Shown here piece by piece: positions 1-8,339 of a stretch of 64,000 nucleotides of DNA (the stretch's first letter is position 1; each line of letters begins with the position of its first letter). The stretch lies in NCBI GenBank assembly GCA_034436355.1, contig DAOTVQ010000042.1:69459-133458 (forward strand), given 5' to 3'. This stretch comes from CP2-2F sp034436355. Its GTDB lineage: Bacteria; Chloroflexota; Anaerolineae; Aggregatilineales; UBA2796. A model generated the notes under the pieces. That model was given only the letters and a program-made list of their open reading frames with translations, did not search any database and was not told the DNA's origin. A program made the translations under genes and the position numbers.

Positions 1-709
1 AGCGTGCCAAATGGCGGAAGTTTTCCAGCACATTCTCAAGGCGGGTCAGCGCTTGCTTGGCAAAGTCGAGCATCACCTCAAGGTTATTATCCTCAAAGGC
101 GGCGCGCACCGCGCCATCCAGCATCGAGACGGAACTTTTCACCTGTAGCAGCGGCGTTCCCATCTCATGCACGGCGTTATGCACAATGCTATCGCGCAGC
201 AGGCTATACTCGTGGGAGGTGGTGAGGGCAACCTTCAAGCGCAGATCGTGTTCCACCAATGCTTGCCGCAGTTGTTGGTTTTCCTTCCGCAGCGTTTCGG
301 CTTGGCGGCGCAAGCGCAGCAGGCTGCGTAAACGGGGCAGGCTTTCAGAGGGGCGCCATGGCAGGTCAAGGGTGTCATCGGCGCCCAGCGCAAGGGCAGC
401 CTGTTCTGCCTCTGCGGTGCGCGGTGGGTTCAGGGCGATGATCAGCAGCAGCGGCGCGTTGGGTGTATTTTTGAGCGCGGCACAGCCTTCCACACCGAAG
501 GTTTGGGCTGCTGCTAACTCGAGGATCAGCACATCGCTTTTGTGAGTGCTGATCGCCTCGCGCAGTGCCGCAAGGCTGCTTGGTGCGATGCGCTGGATAG
601 CATAGGCATGTTGCCCAACCCAGACTTGATCGGCTTGCCGCCGACGCTCATGGGCAGTCACCAGCAAGATGTGCCCTTCAACCTCCAAGCCGCTGATGTT
701 GGCTACCAT
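1..709 (-). CDS. Pseudo-receiver histidine kinase, C-terminus cut by the window edge
   Basis: Reading leftward from an ATG at 709, the frame stays open to base 1, so the C-terminal part (rest of the dimerisation helices and the ATPase domain) lies outside the window. Residues about 12-130 look like a receiver (REC) fold, but the acidic pocket is missing and the usual phospho-acceptor Asp is replaced by Glu64 (VLILELA). A short coiled coil follows, then a HisKA H-box at about 175-195 (VHEMGTPLLQV) with the acceptor His181 present. I infer a cytoplasmic sensor kinase whose N-terminal receiver cannot be phosphorylated normally. A TACAAT -10-like hexamer lies about 45 bases upstream on this strand, with no good -35. 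Adjacent to, but separated by about 135 bases from, another kinase on the same strand. Confidence 0.75.
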   Translation of the reverse strand, partial: MVANISGLEVEGHILLVTAHERRRQADQVWVGQHAYAIQRIAPSSLAALREAISTHKSDVLILELAAAQTFGVEGCAALKNTPNAPLLLIIALNPPRTAEAEQAALALGADDTLDLPWRPSESLPRLRSLLRLRRQAETLRKENQQLRQALVEHDLRLKVALTTSHEYSLLRDSIVHNAVHEMGTPLLQVKSSVSMLDGAVRAAFEDNNLEVMLDFAKQALTRLENVLENFRHLAR

Positions 710-844
710 ACCTAGCAATCCCTAAAGTCTGCCACTGTGGATAGTAAAGGTTATTGTAGCGCGAATTTTTGTGGAATTGCGAGATTACAACATCAATCAA
801 AGACAACCCATGATAAAAATTAACCAAGCGGTTTGGTTTGTTGG

Positions 845-2728
845 CTAATCATGAGGTATTGTGTGAAGCCGTTCTGAGCTTTGTGTTGCGTCAGGTGGCT
901 TGCCAATGCACTTTAAGGGCAGCCGCACCGTGAAGGTGCTGCCTTGCCCAAGCGTGCTTTCCACCTGCACCGAACCGCCCATAAGGTAACATAAATTCCG
1001 CACGATTGCCAAGCCCAAACCCGTGCCGCCATAAGCGCGCCGCGTGGAGCTATCCAACTGGCGAAATTCTTCGAAAATATAGTCAAAGGCGTGTGTTGGA
1101 ATGCCAATGCCGCTATCGCTCACACAAATGACTTGTTCGGCATCAGAGGCAAACCAGTGCAGCCTGATTGCGCCTTTCTCGGTGAACTTGACCGCGTTGG
1201 AGAGCAGGTTGCTCACAATTTGCGTCAGGCGCTCCTTATCAACATAAATGATCTCTGGCAGGGCAGGATCAAGTTCCATCGTTAGGCTTAGGTTTTTCTT
1301 CTGGGCAAGCACAGCAATGTCTGCGCGCCACAGTTGCAGCAGATCAGCAGGAGAAACGGGCTGTTCGACCAACGTCATGCGCCCTGACTCAATCTTGGCA
1401 ATATCCAGCACGTCGTTAATGAGCGCCAACAGGCGATGCCCATTGGCGTCAATGCGTTCAACCATACTGCGCGTCTCGGCATCCAGTTTGCCCGCCATGC
1501 CATCCAGCAGCACGCCGCTGTAGCCAATCAAGGCGTTGAGCGGCGTGCGAAGCTCATGAGACATCACGGCGAGGAACTCGGATTTTAGGCGCGTGCTTTC
1601 TTGGGCAACCTGATGGGCGGCGATCAGTTCTTTTGTGCGCGTCTCGATGCGTTCTGCCATACCGTTCAGCGTCTCTGCCAGCAAACCGATCTCATCATAG
1701 CGGAAGCGGCTAAGGTTGGCGCGGTGGTGCATGTTGCCGCGCTGCAATTGGCTCACATCCTCGCGCAGGCTGCGAAGTGGCAAACTAATGCGCCGCCGCA
1801 CAAAACGCACACCACCGATCACTAAAGCAATGCCCAGGCTGAACAGGACGGCATATATCAAGAGCAAAGGCACATAAGGCTGCAAGGCGCGCCACGCCGG
1901 CACTTCCATCCCCACCACCCACGGCAGGCTTTGCAGGCGCAGCCCTGCCGAAATGACGAACTCGCCATTTAAGCCTGCTGCAATCAGGAAGGCGCCCAAA
2001 TGCAGAATGTCCTCAACACTTCTGCCCGTCAACGCTGTGATTGTCTTGCCCTGCCGCAGCACGCTCAGATCGCGGTAGGCAACTAGCTCGCCTCTTTCAT
2101 TCAGCAAATAAGCATAGCCATACTCTTGGACGCGCACGCCTGCCACAAGGTTTTGCAACGCGCTTAAATCTAATTCGGCGATCAAATCGGCGTAGTGTTG
2201 CCCATCAGCATTCCGCACAGGCAGGGCGATATCCACAAATGGCATACCAAAGCGGGTAATATCTACCTCACTCACGTAAAGTTGGGCGTTTTGGGTGGCG
2301 CTTGCCCATGGGCGCTCTAACAGTGGCTGTGTCTCAGGCATTCCAACACGCCGCCGCTGCACGATGATCTCACCCTCTAGATCAGCCAGCGTCAGGCTGA
2401 AGATCGGCGGTGTGCGGTTAAGCGCATCGCGCAGCACGCGCCCAGCGTTATCGCTATGTGCCACATTATCAGCAGTGGCGCGCAAATCGCCAAGCACCGT
2501 CCCAAGAAACGTATCAAAGGTGCGCGCCGATTCGCCCAACGTCACCAGCAGCAGCCGTTGGCTGAAAAAGAGCGTGGAGGTCATGGCGCTCAGCAGGGCG
2601 AAGGACATCACAACCAGCACCAGCGTGCTAAGCCAACCCAAGCGGCGGTTAAGCTGACGGGCAATCGATTGTTCGCCCACCTGTGGCGAGTGCTTTGTCT
2701 GCGCCCAATTCGGCATAGCGCCTGTCAT
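845..2728 (-). CDS. Membrane sensor histidine kinase (Cache-HAMP-HisKA-HATPase)
   Basis: Protein of about 627 residues (numbers here count from a GTG one codon upstream). A first membrane helix (about 35-60) and a second (about 285-310) enclose an extracellular sensor of Cache type. HAMP follows (about 305-365), then HisKA with the H-box SHELRTPLNA (His392), and a HATPase_c domain with N-box (NLLSNAVKFT), G1 (DSGIGIP), F-box (FEEFRQL) and G2 (GGTGLGLAI) motifs, so it should be catalytically active. It starts only a few bases after the stop of the solute-binding lipoprotein gene at 2735, so the two are co-transcribed and probably coupled in translation. No response regulator is next to it. The natural inference is that the binding protein presents a ligand to this kinase. 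Confidence 0.9.
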   Translation of the reverse strand: MTGAMPNWAQTKHSPQVGEQSIARQLNRRLGWLSTLVLVVMSFALLSAMTSTLFFSQRLLLVTLGESARTFDTFLGTVLGDLRATADNVAHSDNAGRVLRDALNRTPPIFSLTLADLEGEIIVQRRRVGMPETQPLLERPWASATQNAQLYVSEVDITRFGMPFVDIALPVRNADGQHYADLIAELDLSALQNLVAGVRVQEYGYAYLLNERGELVAYRDLSVLRQGKTITALTGRSVEDILHLGAFLIAAGLNGEFVISAGLRLQSLPWVVGMEVPAWRALQPYVPLLLIYAVLFSLGIALVIGGVRFVRRRISLPLRSLREDVSQLQRGNMHHRANLSRFRYDEIGLLAETLNGMAERIETRTKELIAAHQVAQESTRLKSEFLAVMSHELRTPLNALIGYSGVLLDGMAGKLDAETRSMVERIDANGHRLLALINDVLDIAKIESGRMTLVEQPVSPADLLQLWRADIAVLAQKKNLSLTMELDPALPEIIYVDKERLTQIVSNLLSNAVKFTEKGAIRLHWFASDAEQVICVSDSGIGIPTHAFDYIFEEFRQLDSSTRRAYGGTGLGLAIVRNLCYLMGGSVQVESTLGQGSTFTVRLPLKCIGKPPDATQSSERLHTIPHD

Positions 2729-2734
2729 CACTTT

Positions 2735-3889
2735 CTAGCGCAAGTTCCGATGAAACTGCCAAACACCATTTTCAATACACCATCCGCCAATGGCGGTGAG
2801 CGTTGTATCGCCATTGGCATCAAATTGCCACCTGCCAAGCACACCTTCGTAGCTGCCTAGCTGTCCCATTGCGTCCAGCACGCCTTGCCGCGTCTTGGGC
2901 TGAGCAAGGGCAATAGCGTGCAGCAGCACTCTGGTTGCTTCATAGCTGCTGAGCGCAAAGGGTGAAGGCTGTTCACCGTAGCGAGCGCGGAAAGCAGCCA
3001 CAAAGTCGGCGGCATCCTCAAGCTGTGAGGGATCAGGCGCAATCTGTGTCGCATAGACCATGCCGAGTGCCTCTAAGCCGCTGAAGGTCGTATCAATCAG
3101 CCCGTCGCCGCCCATAATCGGCGCGGTGAAGCCTTCAGCACGCAGTTGCTCAATCAATGTGTATGCCACAGCAATTTTGCCGCCCGTGGTGGACAGATAA
3201 AGCAGATCAGGTGCGGCGGCGAGAATGCGCGCCACTTGTTCAGCGTCGGCTTGGGTGAACTGCTCACGCCCGATCACCCGTATCTCCAGATCAAGGGCAT
3301 TCACGGCGAAAATATCTGCCAAGCCGTTTGAATAAAGACTGTCATCACTCAAGATGAAAACGGTCTTCACGCCGAGCGCGGCTGCCCAGCGCGCACTCAC
3401 AACCCCTTGCACATCGTCGGCTGGCACCACACGGAAAAATGTCCGTTTGCCGTCGGGATAGTAGAGGCTCGGCTCGCCCGGCGCAAAGCCAACTTTGGTC
3501 AGCCCGGGCCACGTGGCAGTTGGCGAAAGATGCACCATGCCCGCCTGATTGGTGATCGGCAATGAGGCTTTTACCTGATCGCTGGTGAAGCTGAGGAAGG
3601 CAAGCACAGACTGATCAGCAGCAACGCTTTGGGCAGCCTGAGCGGTTAAAGTTGGTGAATAGGGCGACTCGGCGTCGCTGCTATTGAAGATGAGCAGCTC
3701 AAGGCGGTGCGTGCCAACCGTGCCGCTGCTCTCAGCGAAGGCAAGCTGAATAGCATTCAGCATTTGCCGCCCAAGTGGTGCATCCAGCGAGATGCTGACC
3801 GCAACCTTAAGCGGTGCAGGCGTGGCAGTGCAGGCGCTTAACATGCCTAATAAGAGCCATAGCCACATCATCTGCATTCGGCAGCGCAT
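2735..3889 (-). CDS. Branched-chain amino acid-type substrate-binding lipoprotein
   Basis: Protein of 384 residues with an N-terminal lipoprotein signal: hydrophobic stretch then lipobox LSAC (Cys20). The rest follows the type I periplasmic-binding fold of LivJ/amide-type receptors: VAVSISLDAPLG at the start of the mature protein, central LSPTAT and a FILSDDS strand, ending near residue 380. It would bind a small ligand such as an amino acid or amide outside the membrane. No LivHMGF permease or ATPase genes are adjacent. Instead the gene is followed within a few bases by a Cache-type histidine kinase, which suggests a sensing role rather than, or as well as, transport. Two in-frame ATGs near the start (3889 and 3877) are possible; AGAGGA lies very close to the first. 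Confidence 0.85.
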   Translation of the reverse strand: MRCRMQMMWLWLLLGMLSACTATPAPLKVAVSISLDAPLGRQMLNAIQLAFAESSGTVGTHRLELLIFNSSDAESPYSPTLTAQAAQSVAADQSVLAFLSFTSDQVKASLPITNQAGMVHLSPTATWPGLTKVGFAPGEPSLYYPDGKRTFFRVVPADDVQGVVSARWAAALGVKTVFILSDDSLYSNGLADIFAVNALDLEIRVIGREQFTQADAEQVARILAAAPDLLYLSTTGGKIAVAYTLIEQLRAEGFTAPIMGGDGLIDTTFSGLEALGMVYATQIAPDPSQLEDAADFVAAFRARYGEQPSPFALSSYEATRVLLHAIALAQPKTRQGVLDAMGQLGSYEGVLGRWQFDANGDTTLTAIGGWCIENGVWQFHRNLR

Positions 3890-4032
3890 ATCCTCTTTAT
3901 CCCATCCACAACAGGTATAGGTATCTTAACCGAAGTAACGCGGAATGTAACAGTGTAAAGTTATGAATTTTTCAGGAAGAGGCTTTGAGGAGTACACGGT
4001 TTGGTGAGCATTGTGGGATACAGAAGCGGCGC

Positions 4033-4063
4033 GGCGGCAGGTTGCTAAGGTGATCCTGCCGCC
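4033..4063 (-). terminator. Hairpin downstream of metK, no clear U-tract
   Basis: A perfect 9-bp inverted repeat (GGCGGCAGG at 4033-4041 with CCTGCCGCC at 4055-4063) with a 13-base loop sits about 40 bases past the metK stop codon. There is no T-run after it on the metK strand, so it is a transcript-end hairpin candidate rather than a textbook intrinsic terminator. The remainder of the 215-base gap up to 3889 shows nothing else definite. Confidence 0.4.
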
Positions 4064-4104
4064 ACAACACTAATGCTTGGGTTTGATCCCTGCAAGGAGC
4101 CGTT

Positions 4105-5316
4105 TTACAAGCCGGCATCGGCGCGCAGCGCGGCTGCCTTATCGGTGCGCTCCCACGTCACACCCAGATCATCGCGCCCAAAGTGACCGTAGGCTGCCAC
4201 GCGCTGGAAGCCCGGCTTCCGCAGATCAAGGTCGCGGATGATGGCTGCCGGGCGCAGGTCGAAGTGCTTGCGGATCAGGTTCTCGATCACCTCGTCCGAG
4301 ACTTTGCCCGTGCCGTAGGTCTCGACTGCCAGCGAAAGCGGGCGTGCCACGCCAATGGCATAGGAAACCTGCAACTCAAAGCGATCTGCCAAGCCGGCGG
4401 CAACCACGTTTTTTGCCACATAACGCGCCATATAGGCAGCCGAGCGGTCTACCTTTGTGCCATCCTTGCCGCTGAAGGCACCGCCGCCGTGCCGCGCCAC
4501 GCCGCCGTAGGTATCCACAATGATCTTGCGTCCCGTCAAGCCGGCATCGCCCAACGGTCCGCCAACCACAAAGCGCCCGGTCGGGTTGATGAAAATCTTG
4601 GTGTTGGCATCCAGCAGGTCATCGGGAATGGTGGGCTTGATGACGCACTCGATGACCGCCTCGCGGATCTGCTCCTGAGTCACCTCTGGGGCGTGCTGGG
4701 TGGAGATCAGCACGGTATCCACGCGCTTGGGCTTGCCGTGTGCATATTCAACCGTCACTTGGCTCTTGCCATCCGGACGCAGCCACGGCAACACGCCCGT
4801 CTTGCGCGCCTCTGCCAATTTGCGCGCCAAACGGTGCGAGAGCGAGATCGAAAGCGGCATCAATTCGGGCGTTTCATCGCAGGCAAAGCCGATCATCATG
4901 CCCTGATCGCCTGCGCCGATGCGATCAATCTCGTCGTCAGAGAGGGTGCGGCTTTCAAGCGCTTTGTCCACGCCCTGAGCAATATCGCCTGACTGTTCTT
5001 TGATAGAGACCATCACGCCACACGTATCCGCATCAAAGCCGAACTTGCCGCGTGTGTAGCCAATGCCGCGCACCACGTCGCGCACGATGGTGGGGATGTC
5101 TACATAGGCGTTGGTGGTGATCTCGCCAATGACGACGACTAAGCCGGTGGTGGTGGCAGTCTCGCACGCCACGCGAGACATGGGGTCTTTTTCAAGCAGG
5201 GCGTCTAAGATGGCGTCCGAGATTTGGTCGCACATTTTATCCGGGTGCCCTTCAGTGACCGACTCGGAGGTGTAAAAGAACTGGGGAGCGCGCATGAAGG
5301 TTAGGTTGTTGGACAC
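4105..5316 (-). CDS. metK: S-adenosylmethionine synthetase MetK
   Basis: Makes S-adenosylmethionine from methionine and ATP in the cytoplasm. The protein has the family hallmarks: FFYTSESVTEGHPDK at the N-terminus, the GAGDQG ATP-binding motif (GAGDQGMMIGFA) and GGGAFSGKD in the C-terminal half. Length is about 403 residues, normal for bacterial MetK. I chose the GTG at 5316 because AAGGAG lies nine bases upstream; a longer reading frame to 5352 would put that ribosome site inside the gene. Expression is very likely controlled by the SAM-I riboswitch at 5422-5527, giving classic end-product feedback, with a strong promoter just upstream. It is a single-gene transcription unit. Confidence 0.97.
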   Translation of the reverse strand: MSNNLTFMRAPQFFYTSESVTEGHPDKMCDQISDAILDALLEKDPMSRVACETATTTGLVVVIGEITTNAYVDIPTIVRDVVRGIGYTRGKFGFDADTCGVMVSIKEQSGDIAQGVDKALESRTLSDDEIDRIGAGDQGMMIGFACDETPELMPLSISLSHRLARKLAEARKTGVLPWLRPDGKSQVTVEYAHGKPKRVDTVLISTQHAPEVTQEQIREAVIECVIKPTIPDDLLDANTKIFINPTGRFVVGGPLGDAGLTGRKIIVDTYGGVARHGGGAFSGKDGTKVDRSAAYMARYVAKNVVAAGLADRFELQVSYAIGVARPLSLAVETYGTGKVSDEVIENLIRKHFDLRPAAIIRDLDLRKPGFQRVAAYGHFGRDDLGVTWERTDKAAALRADAGL

Positions 5317-5421
5317 GAATTTATACTCCTTGCAAGGTGAATGCAGCGGCACACATCCAGCCGATGGCAGAGATGAGGTAGGCGAAAGTCAGCGCGCAGG
5401 GCGGGTAAAAGGTGGGCGCTG

Positions 5422-5527
5422 CTCTCATCGTTCAGCCGAACATGCTGCCAGCGTTAGCACCTTCCCGATGCTTCGGGGGTTGCTGCGGCTTCATCGGGCT
5501 GTTTCCCTCTGCCGCTCTGGATAAGAG
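5422..5527 (-). promoter_or_regulatory. SAM-I (S-box) riboswitch in the metK leader
   Basis: Read on the minus strand, the leader starts CTCTTATCCAGAGCGGCAGA, then GGGAAACAGCCCGATGAAGC, the conserved GCAACC, an AAGGTGCTAA stretch and a closing GATGAGAG. These are the conserved blocks of the S-box aptamer in the right order. The P1 strands CTCTTATC and GATGAGAG pair over 8 bp with one G-U. The aptamer ends about 105 bases before the metK start codon. A downstream CTCATC could pair with the 3' P1 strand GATGAG as the alternative structure, and CCTTGCAAGG overlaps the ribosome site. I cannot tell whether control is on transcription or translation, because no clear T-run terminator is present. 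Confidence 0.92.
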
Positions 5528-5555
5528 CCGTTTTTAGCTTGGCTATTGGGCGGGA

Positions 5556-5584
5556 ATGATAACAGCGGCGCGGCGGAATGTCAA
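5556..5584 (-). promoter_or_regulatory. Sigma-70 type promoter of metK
   Basis: On the minus strand a perfect -35 TTGACA (5584-5579), a 17-base spacer and TATCAT (5561-5556) with an extended -10 TGT directly in front. Predicted transcription start is about 20 bases before the SAM-I aptamer. The TGA stop codon of the upstream glycosyltransferase frame (5583-5581) lies inside the -35 box. Confidence 0.75.
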
Positions 5585-6657
5585 GGTGTGGGCGGGTTGG
5601 GCAAACCCGCCAGCAGCCGCCCCGCCACTGCATAGGGCGCGTAGTGCGCCTGAACATGCGTGGCGGCGGCAGCGCCCAAGCGTTCCCGCAGCGCGGAGTC
5701 GGCGGCAAGGGCGCGAATGGCAGCCGCCAATGCCGCAGGGTCGTTGGGTGGGATGCTGATCAGGTGTTCGTTGGCGCGGAAGTGGGCAGCCAGCGCTGGG
5801 CAAGCCGCTGATCACGGCGGATAGCCCAGCGCCAAGCACTGGAAAACTTTGTTCGGCACGACGTAATCGGTCTTGGCGCGCGCACCAAAGACGCCCAAGC
5901 AAATATCGGCGCGGGCAACAGCCGACGGCAGATCGGGCGCGGGAATGGGCGGTGTGAAGGTCAGGTTGGTGAGGGCGAGCTGCTCGGCGCGTTGCTGCAT
6001 CGCCGCGAAAGTCTGCCCACGCCCGATCAGCTCGAAGTGCAGGTGCGAGTCTGATTCAAGCTGTTTGGCAGCCGCTAGGATGACCTCCACACCGTGAAAA
6101 GGAATATAACTGCCAAAGAACTGCACCAAGCACTGCTCGGCAACCTTGCCCACGGGCTGCACCTGAGGCGACCACCACACATCGTAGACGCCAACCGGCA
6201 CCACCGCCAAACGCTGCGCCGCCGCGCCAACGTACTGTGCGAAAAACGCCTTGTGCGCTGCTGTATCGGTGAAGATGCGGCGCGCACGGCGAATGTTCCA
6301 AGCATCTATGGCGCGGTAGGTGCGCCCACGCCCGCCGTGCGCGCCTGCCGTCTCCCGATCCAAAATCTGGGCGTCATACAAGCCAACCATGTAATCCACC
6401 CACACGGGACGGCGCAGCAAGCTGCCCATCATCAGGGCGAAAGGTGCTAGAAGTTGGTTGAACTCTGCCAGCAGGTAAAGATCGGCGCGGGTGCGGCGCA
6501 TGGACTGCCACAGGTACGGCACGTTTCGCAGCGTGCTGCCCTGCTGGCTGAGCGGTGCGCTGATCACCTCGTAGCCGTGCGCCGCTAAGCCTGCCCGCAG
6601 CACCTGATTGCGCGGATACGTTGGGCTGAACGCGCCGATGTAGGCAAGGCGTGGCAT
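5581..6657 (-). pseudogene. GT4-family glycosyltransferase with two compensating frameshifts
   Basis: Residues 1-281 form a clean glycosyltransferase family 4 (GT-B fold) protein: start MPRLAYIGAFSPTYPRN, linker VQFFGSYIPFHGVEVIL, and the donor-binding region ending VVPNKVFQCLALGYPP, where a TGA (5812-5814) interrupts it. The expected continuation VISGLPSA is readable in another frame at about 5820-5795. The original frame then resumes with AHFRANEHLISIPPND and runs to a TGA at 5581, which gives the full family length of about 358 codons. So one base is missing near 5815-5820 and one extra near 5788-5796. It could be a young pseudogene, or two sequencing errors. It lies 4 bases after the C39-like gene, so the two are co-transcribed. 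Donor and acceptor sugars cannot be told. Confidence 0.75.
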
Positions 6658-6661
6658 GGCG

Positions 6662-8224
6662 CTAGGACAGGCTCGGTGGGCGGAAGCGCCCTGTCCGAAT
6701 TTCTTCGAGGCGGTCGGCGGCGGGCGTGTAGCGCGGGTTGATGTTCAGCACGCGGCGGAAGGCGCGCTGCGCCTCTTCCATATTGCCTTGCGCTGCCAGC
6801 GCCATGCCGCGCCAATAGTGCGATTCCTCAAGGTCGCTGGAGGTGCCAAGCGTGGCATCGGCAAGCGCGATCACCTCGCTATACTGCCCGGCGAAATAAT
6901 AGGCTTCATACATGGTGAACTGATACCACAACATGCGCCACGGCAAGCCTGCGCCAACGCTGCGCGCACGGTCAAAGGCGCGCACCGCACTGCGATAATC
7001 GCGCAGCAGCACGTAACTGCTGCCCATGTTAAACCATGCAAAAGGATTATCAGGCTGGACGGAGGCTTCTTCTTTGGAACGGCTCAGCGCGTGCTGGATG
7101 CTGTAGGTCACATCCTGATGCGCGCCGAGCAGCACGGCAAGTTCGCGCTCACGCGCTTGTGGATAGACGACGATATAGAGGCGGTTGAACTGCTGCCAAC
7201 GTTCATCAATCTCGTTGTAGCGTTCCCAGCGCGCACCACGATAGGTATCCAGCACGTGGAATTCGCCGCGCGTATCGTTATAGCCCTGAATGGTCAGGTA
7301 ATGTCCCATCCAGCCTTCGCCTGCCACAAAATAGCCCTTCTCTAAGATGACGCCGAAGCCGTTGGCAGCCAGCCGCTTGATCAGGTTGAGGTCGCCGCCA
7401 ACGCGCATGAGCGCCTTAAGCGGTATGTTGCGCTCGGCGTTGAGGTGTTCATTGACGTAGTTGACCATCTCCCACGGGCTAACGTTGCGATCTTCGGTGC
7501 TGGGCTTCAGGTATTGGATCAGCTCATCTTTGGTGCCGCGCCAGCCCATGTAGTAAAGCACTTGGGTCAGGTTGGCAGGGCCGCAGGTGTTCCAGGTCTG
7601 CTGCACAAAGCGGAAGCCTTCGCCTTGCCATGCCACCGGCACAGGGATTTCGGTTGGCACCGGCGAAGGCGGCAGGGTGGGTGTGGCGGTTGCTGTGGGC
7701 AGCGCGTCTAGCGAGAAAGTTGGGAAGGGCGTTGGTGTGGCGGCAATCGCCGCGATGACCGGCGTGTTGGTCATCAGCACAGAGGTTGGTCCCGGTCGGG
7801 AGGGCGTGTTTGGCAAGCCGCGGGTTGGGTTCGCCGCGGCGATGTTCTCGCCATCGCCGCCCGCTTGCAAGGTGCCACTTTCAACGGCGGCGGTCGGGCT
7901 TGCTTCAGCCGTTGCCAGCAGGGCAAGCGCATCCTCATCCCTGCTGGCAGCCGTGGGCAGCACATCAGCGCTGTAGACGCGGGTCGGCTTGAATGCCTCT
8001 AGCAGCGGCACGCGGTTCATCCAAATCACCTGTTCGCTGGTGGGCAGGCTGCGAAACCACATGGGCGTGATAATCAGCACCAAAAAGGCAAGGCTGGTGA
8101 ATAAGATCATGCTGATGCCAACACAGCCCAAACTGAGCTTTAGCAGGGTGAGGTGCTGTTCAGCGGCATAGTCAGCGCGTGGATAGCGCGCTTGTTCAAC
8201 TATCATCGGTTCGGGCATAGCCAT
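6662..8224 (-). CDS. Membrane-anchored C39-like peptidase domain with TPR repeats
   Basis: Protein of 520 residues. One membrane helix at about 30-55 is followed by a Ser/Thr/Ala/Pro-rich linker (about 80-200), then a papain-like Peptidase_C39_2 domain at about 200-355. Cys is in WNTCGPANLTQVLYYMGW, His in GHYLTIQGYND and Asp in VLDTYRG. The C-terminal part (about 370-510) looks like TPR helices (WFNMGSSYVLLRDY, YWRGMALAAQGNMEEAQRAF, INPRYTPA). By topology the peptidase-like and TPR parts should face outside. The family includes bacteriocin-leader peptidases and uncharacterised surface proteins; the substrate is unknown. It is followed after 4 bases by the frameshifted GT4 gene. Confidence 0.8.
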   Translation of the reverse strand: MAMPEPMIVEQARYPRADYAAEQHLTLLKLSLGCVGISMILFTSLAFLVLIITPMWFRSLPTSEQVIWMNRVPLLEAFKPTRVYSADVLPTAASRDEDALALLATAEASPTAAVESGTLQAGGDGENIAAANPTRGLPNTPSRPGPTSVLMTNTPVIAAIAATPTPFPTFSLDALPTATATPTLPPSPVPTEIPVPVAWQGEGFRFVQQTWNTCGPANLTQVLYYMGWRGTKDELIQYLKPSTEDRNVSPWEMVNYVNEHLNAERNIPLKALMRVGGDLNLIKRLAANGFGVILEKGYFVAGEGWMGHYLTIQGYNDTRGEFHVLDTYRGARWERYNEIDERWQQFNRLYIVVYPQARERELAVLLGAHQDVTYSIQHALSRSKEEASVQPDNPFAWFNMGSSYVLLRDYRSAVRAFDRARSVGAGLPWRMLWYQFTMYEAYYFAGQYSEVIALADATLGTSSDLEESHYWRGMALAAQGNMEEAQRAFRRVLNINPRYTPAADRLEEIRTGRFRPPSLS

Positions 8225-8339
8225 ACTTCACATAGAGGCACACACGGCTTCAGGCTATCGGTGCGCTCACTTTCGGGTTAGAATGCCCTATCATCATAGC
8301 GCAAATGGCGGCAACTTGCCGAATGATTAAAAATTTCTT

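Noticed and set aside
4183..4992. Plus-strand frame of 269 residues opposite metK
   Set aside because: Shadow of a well conserved gene; no recognisable motifs.
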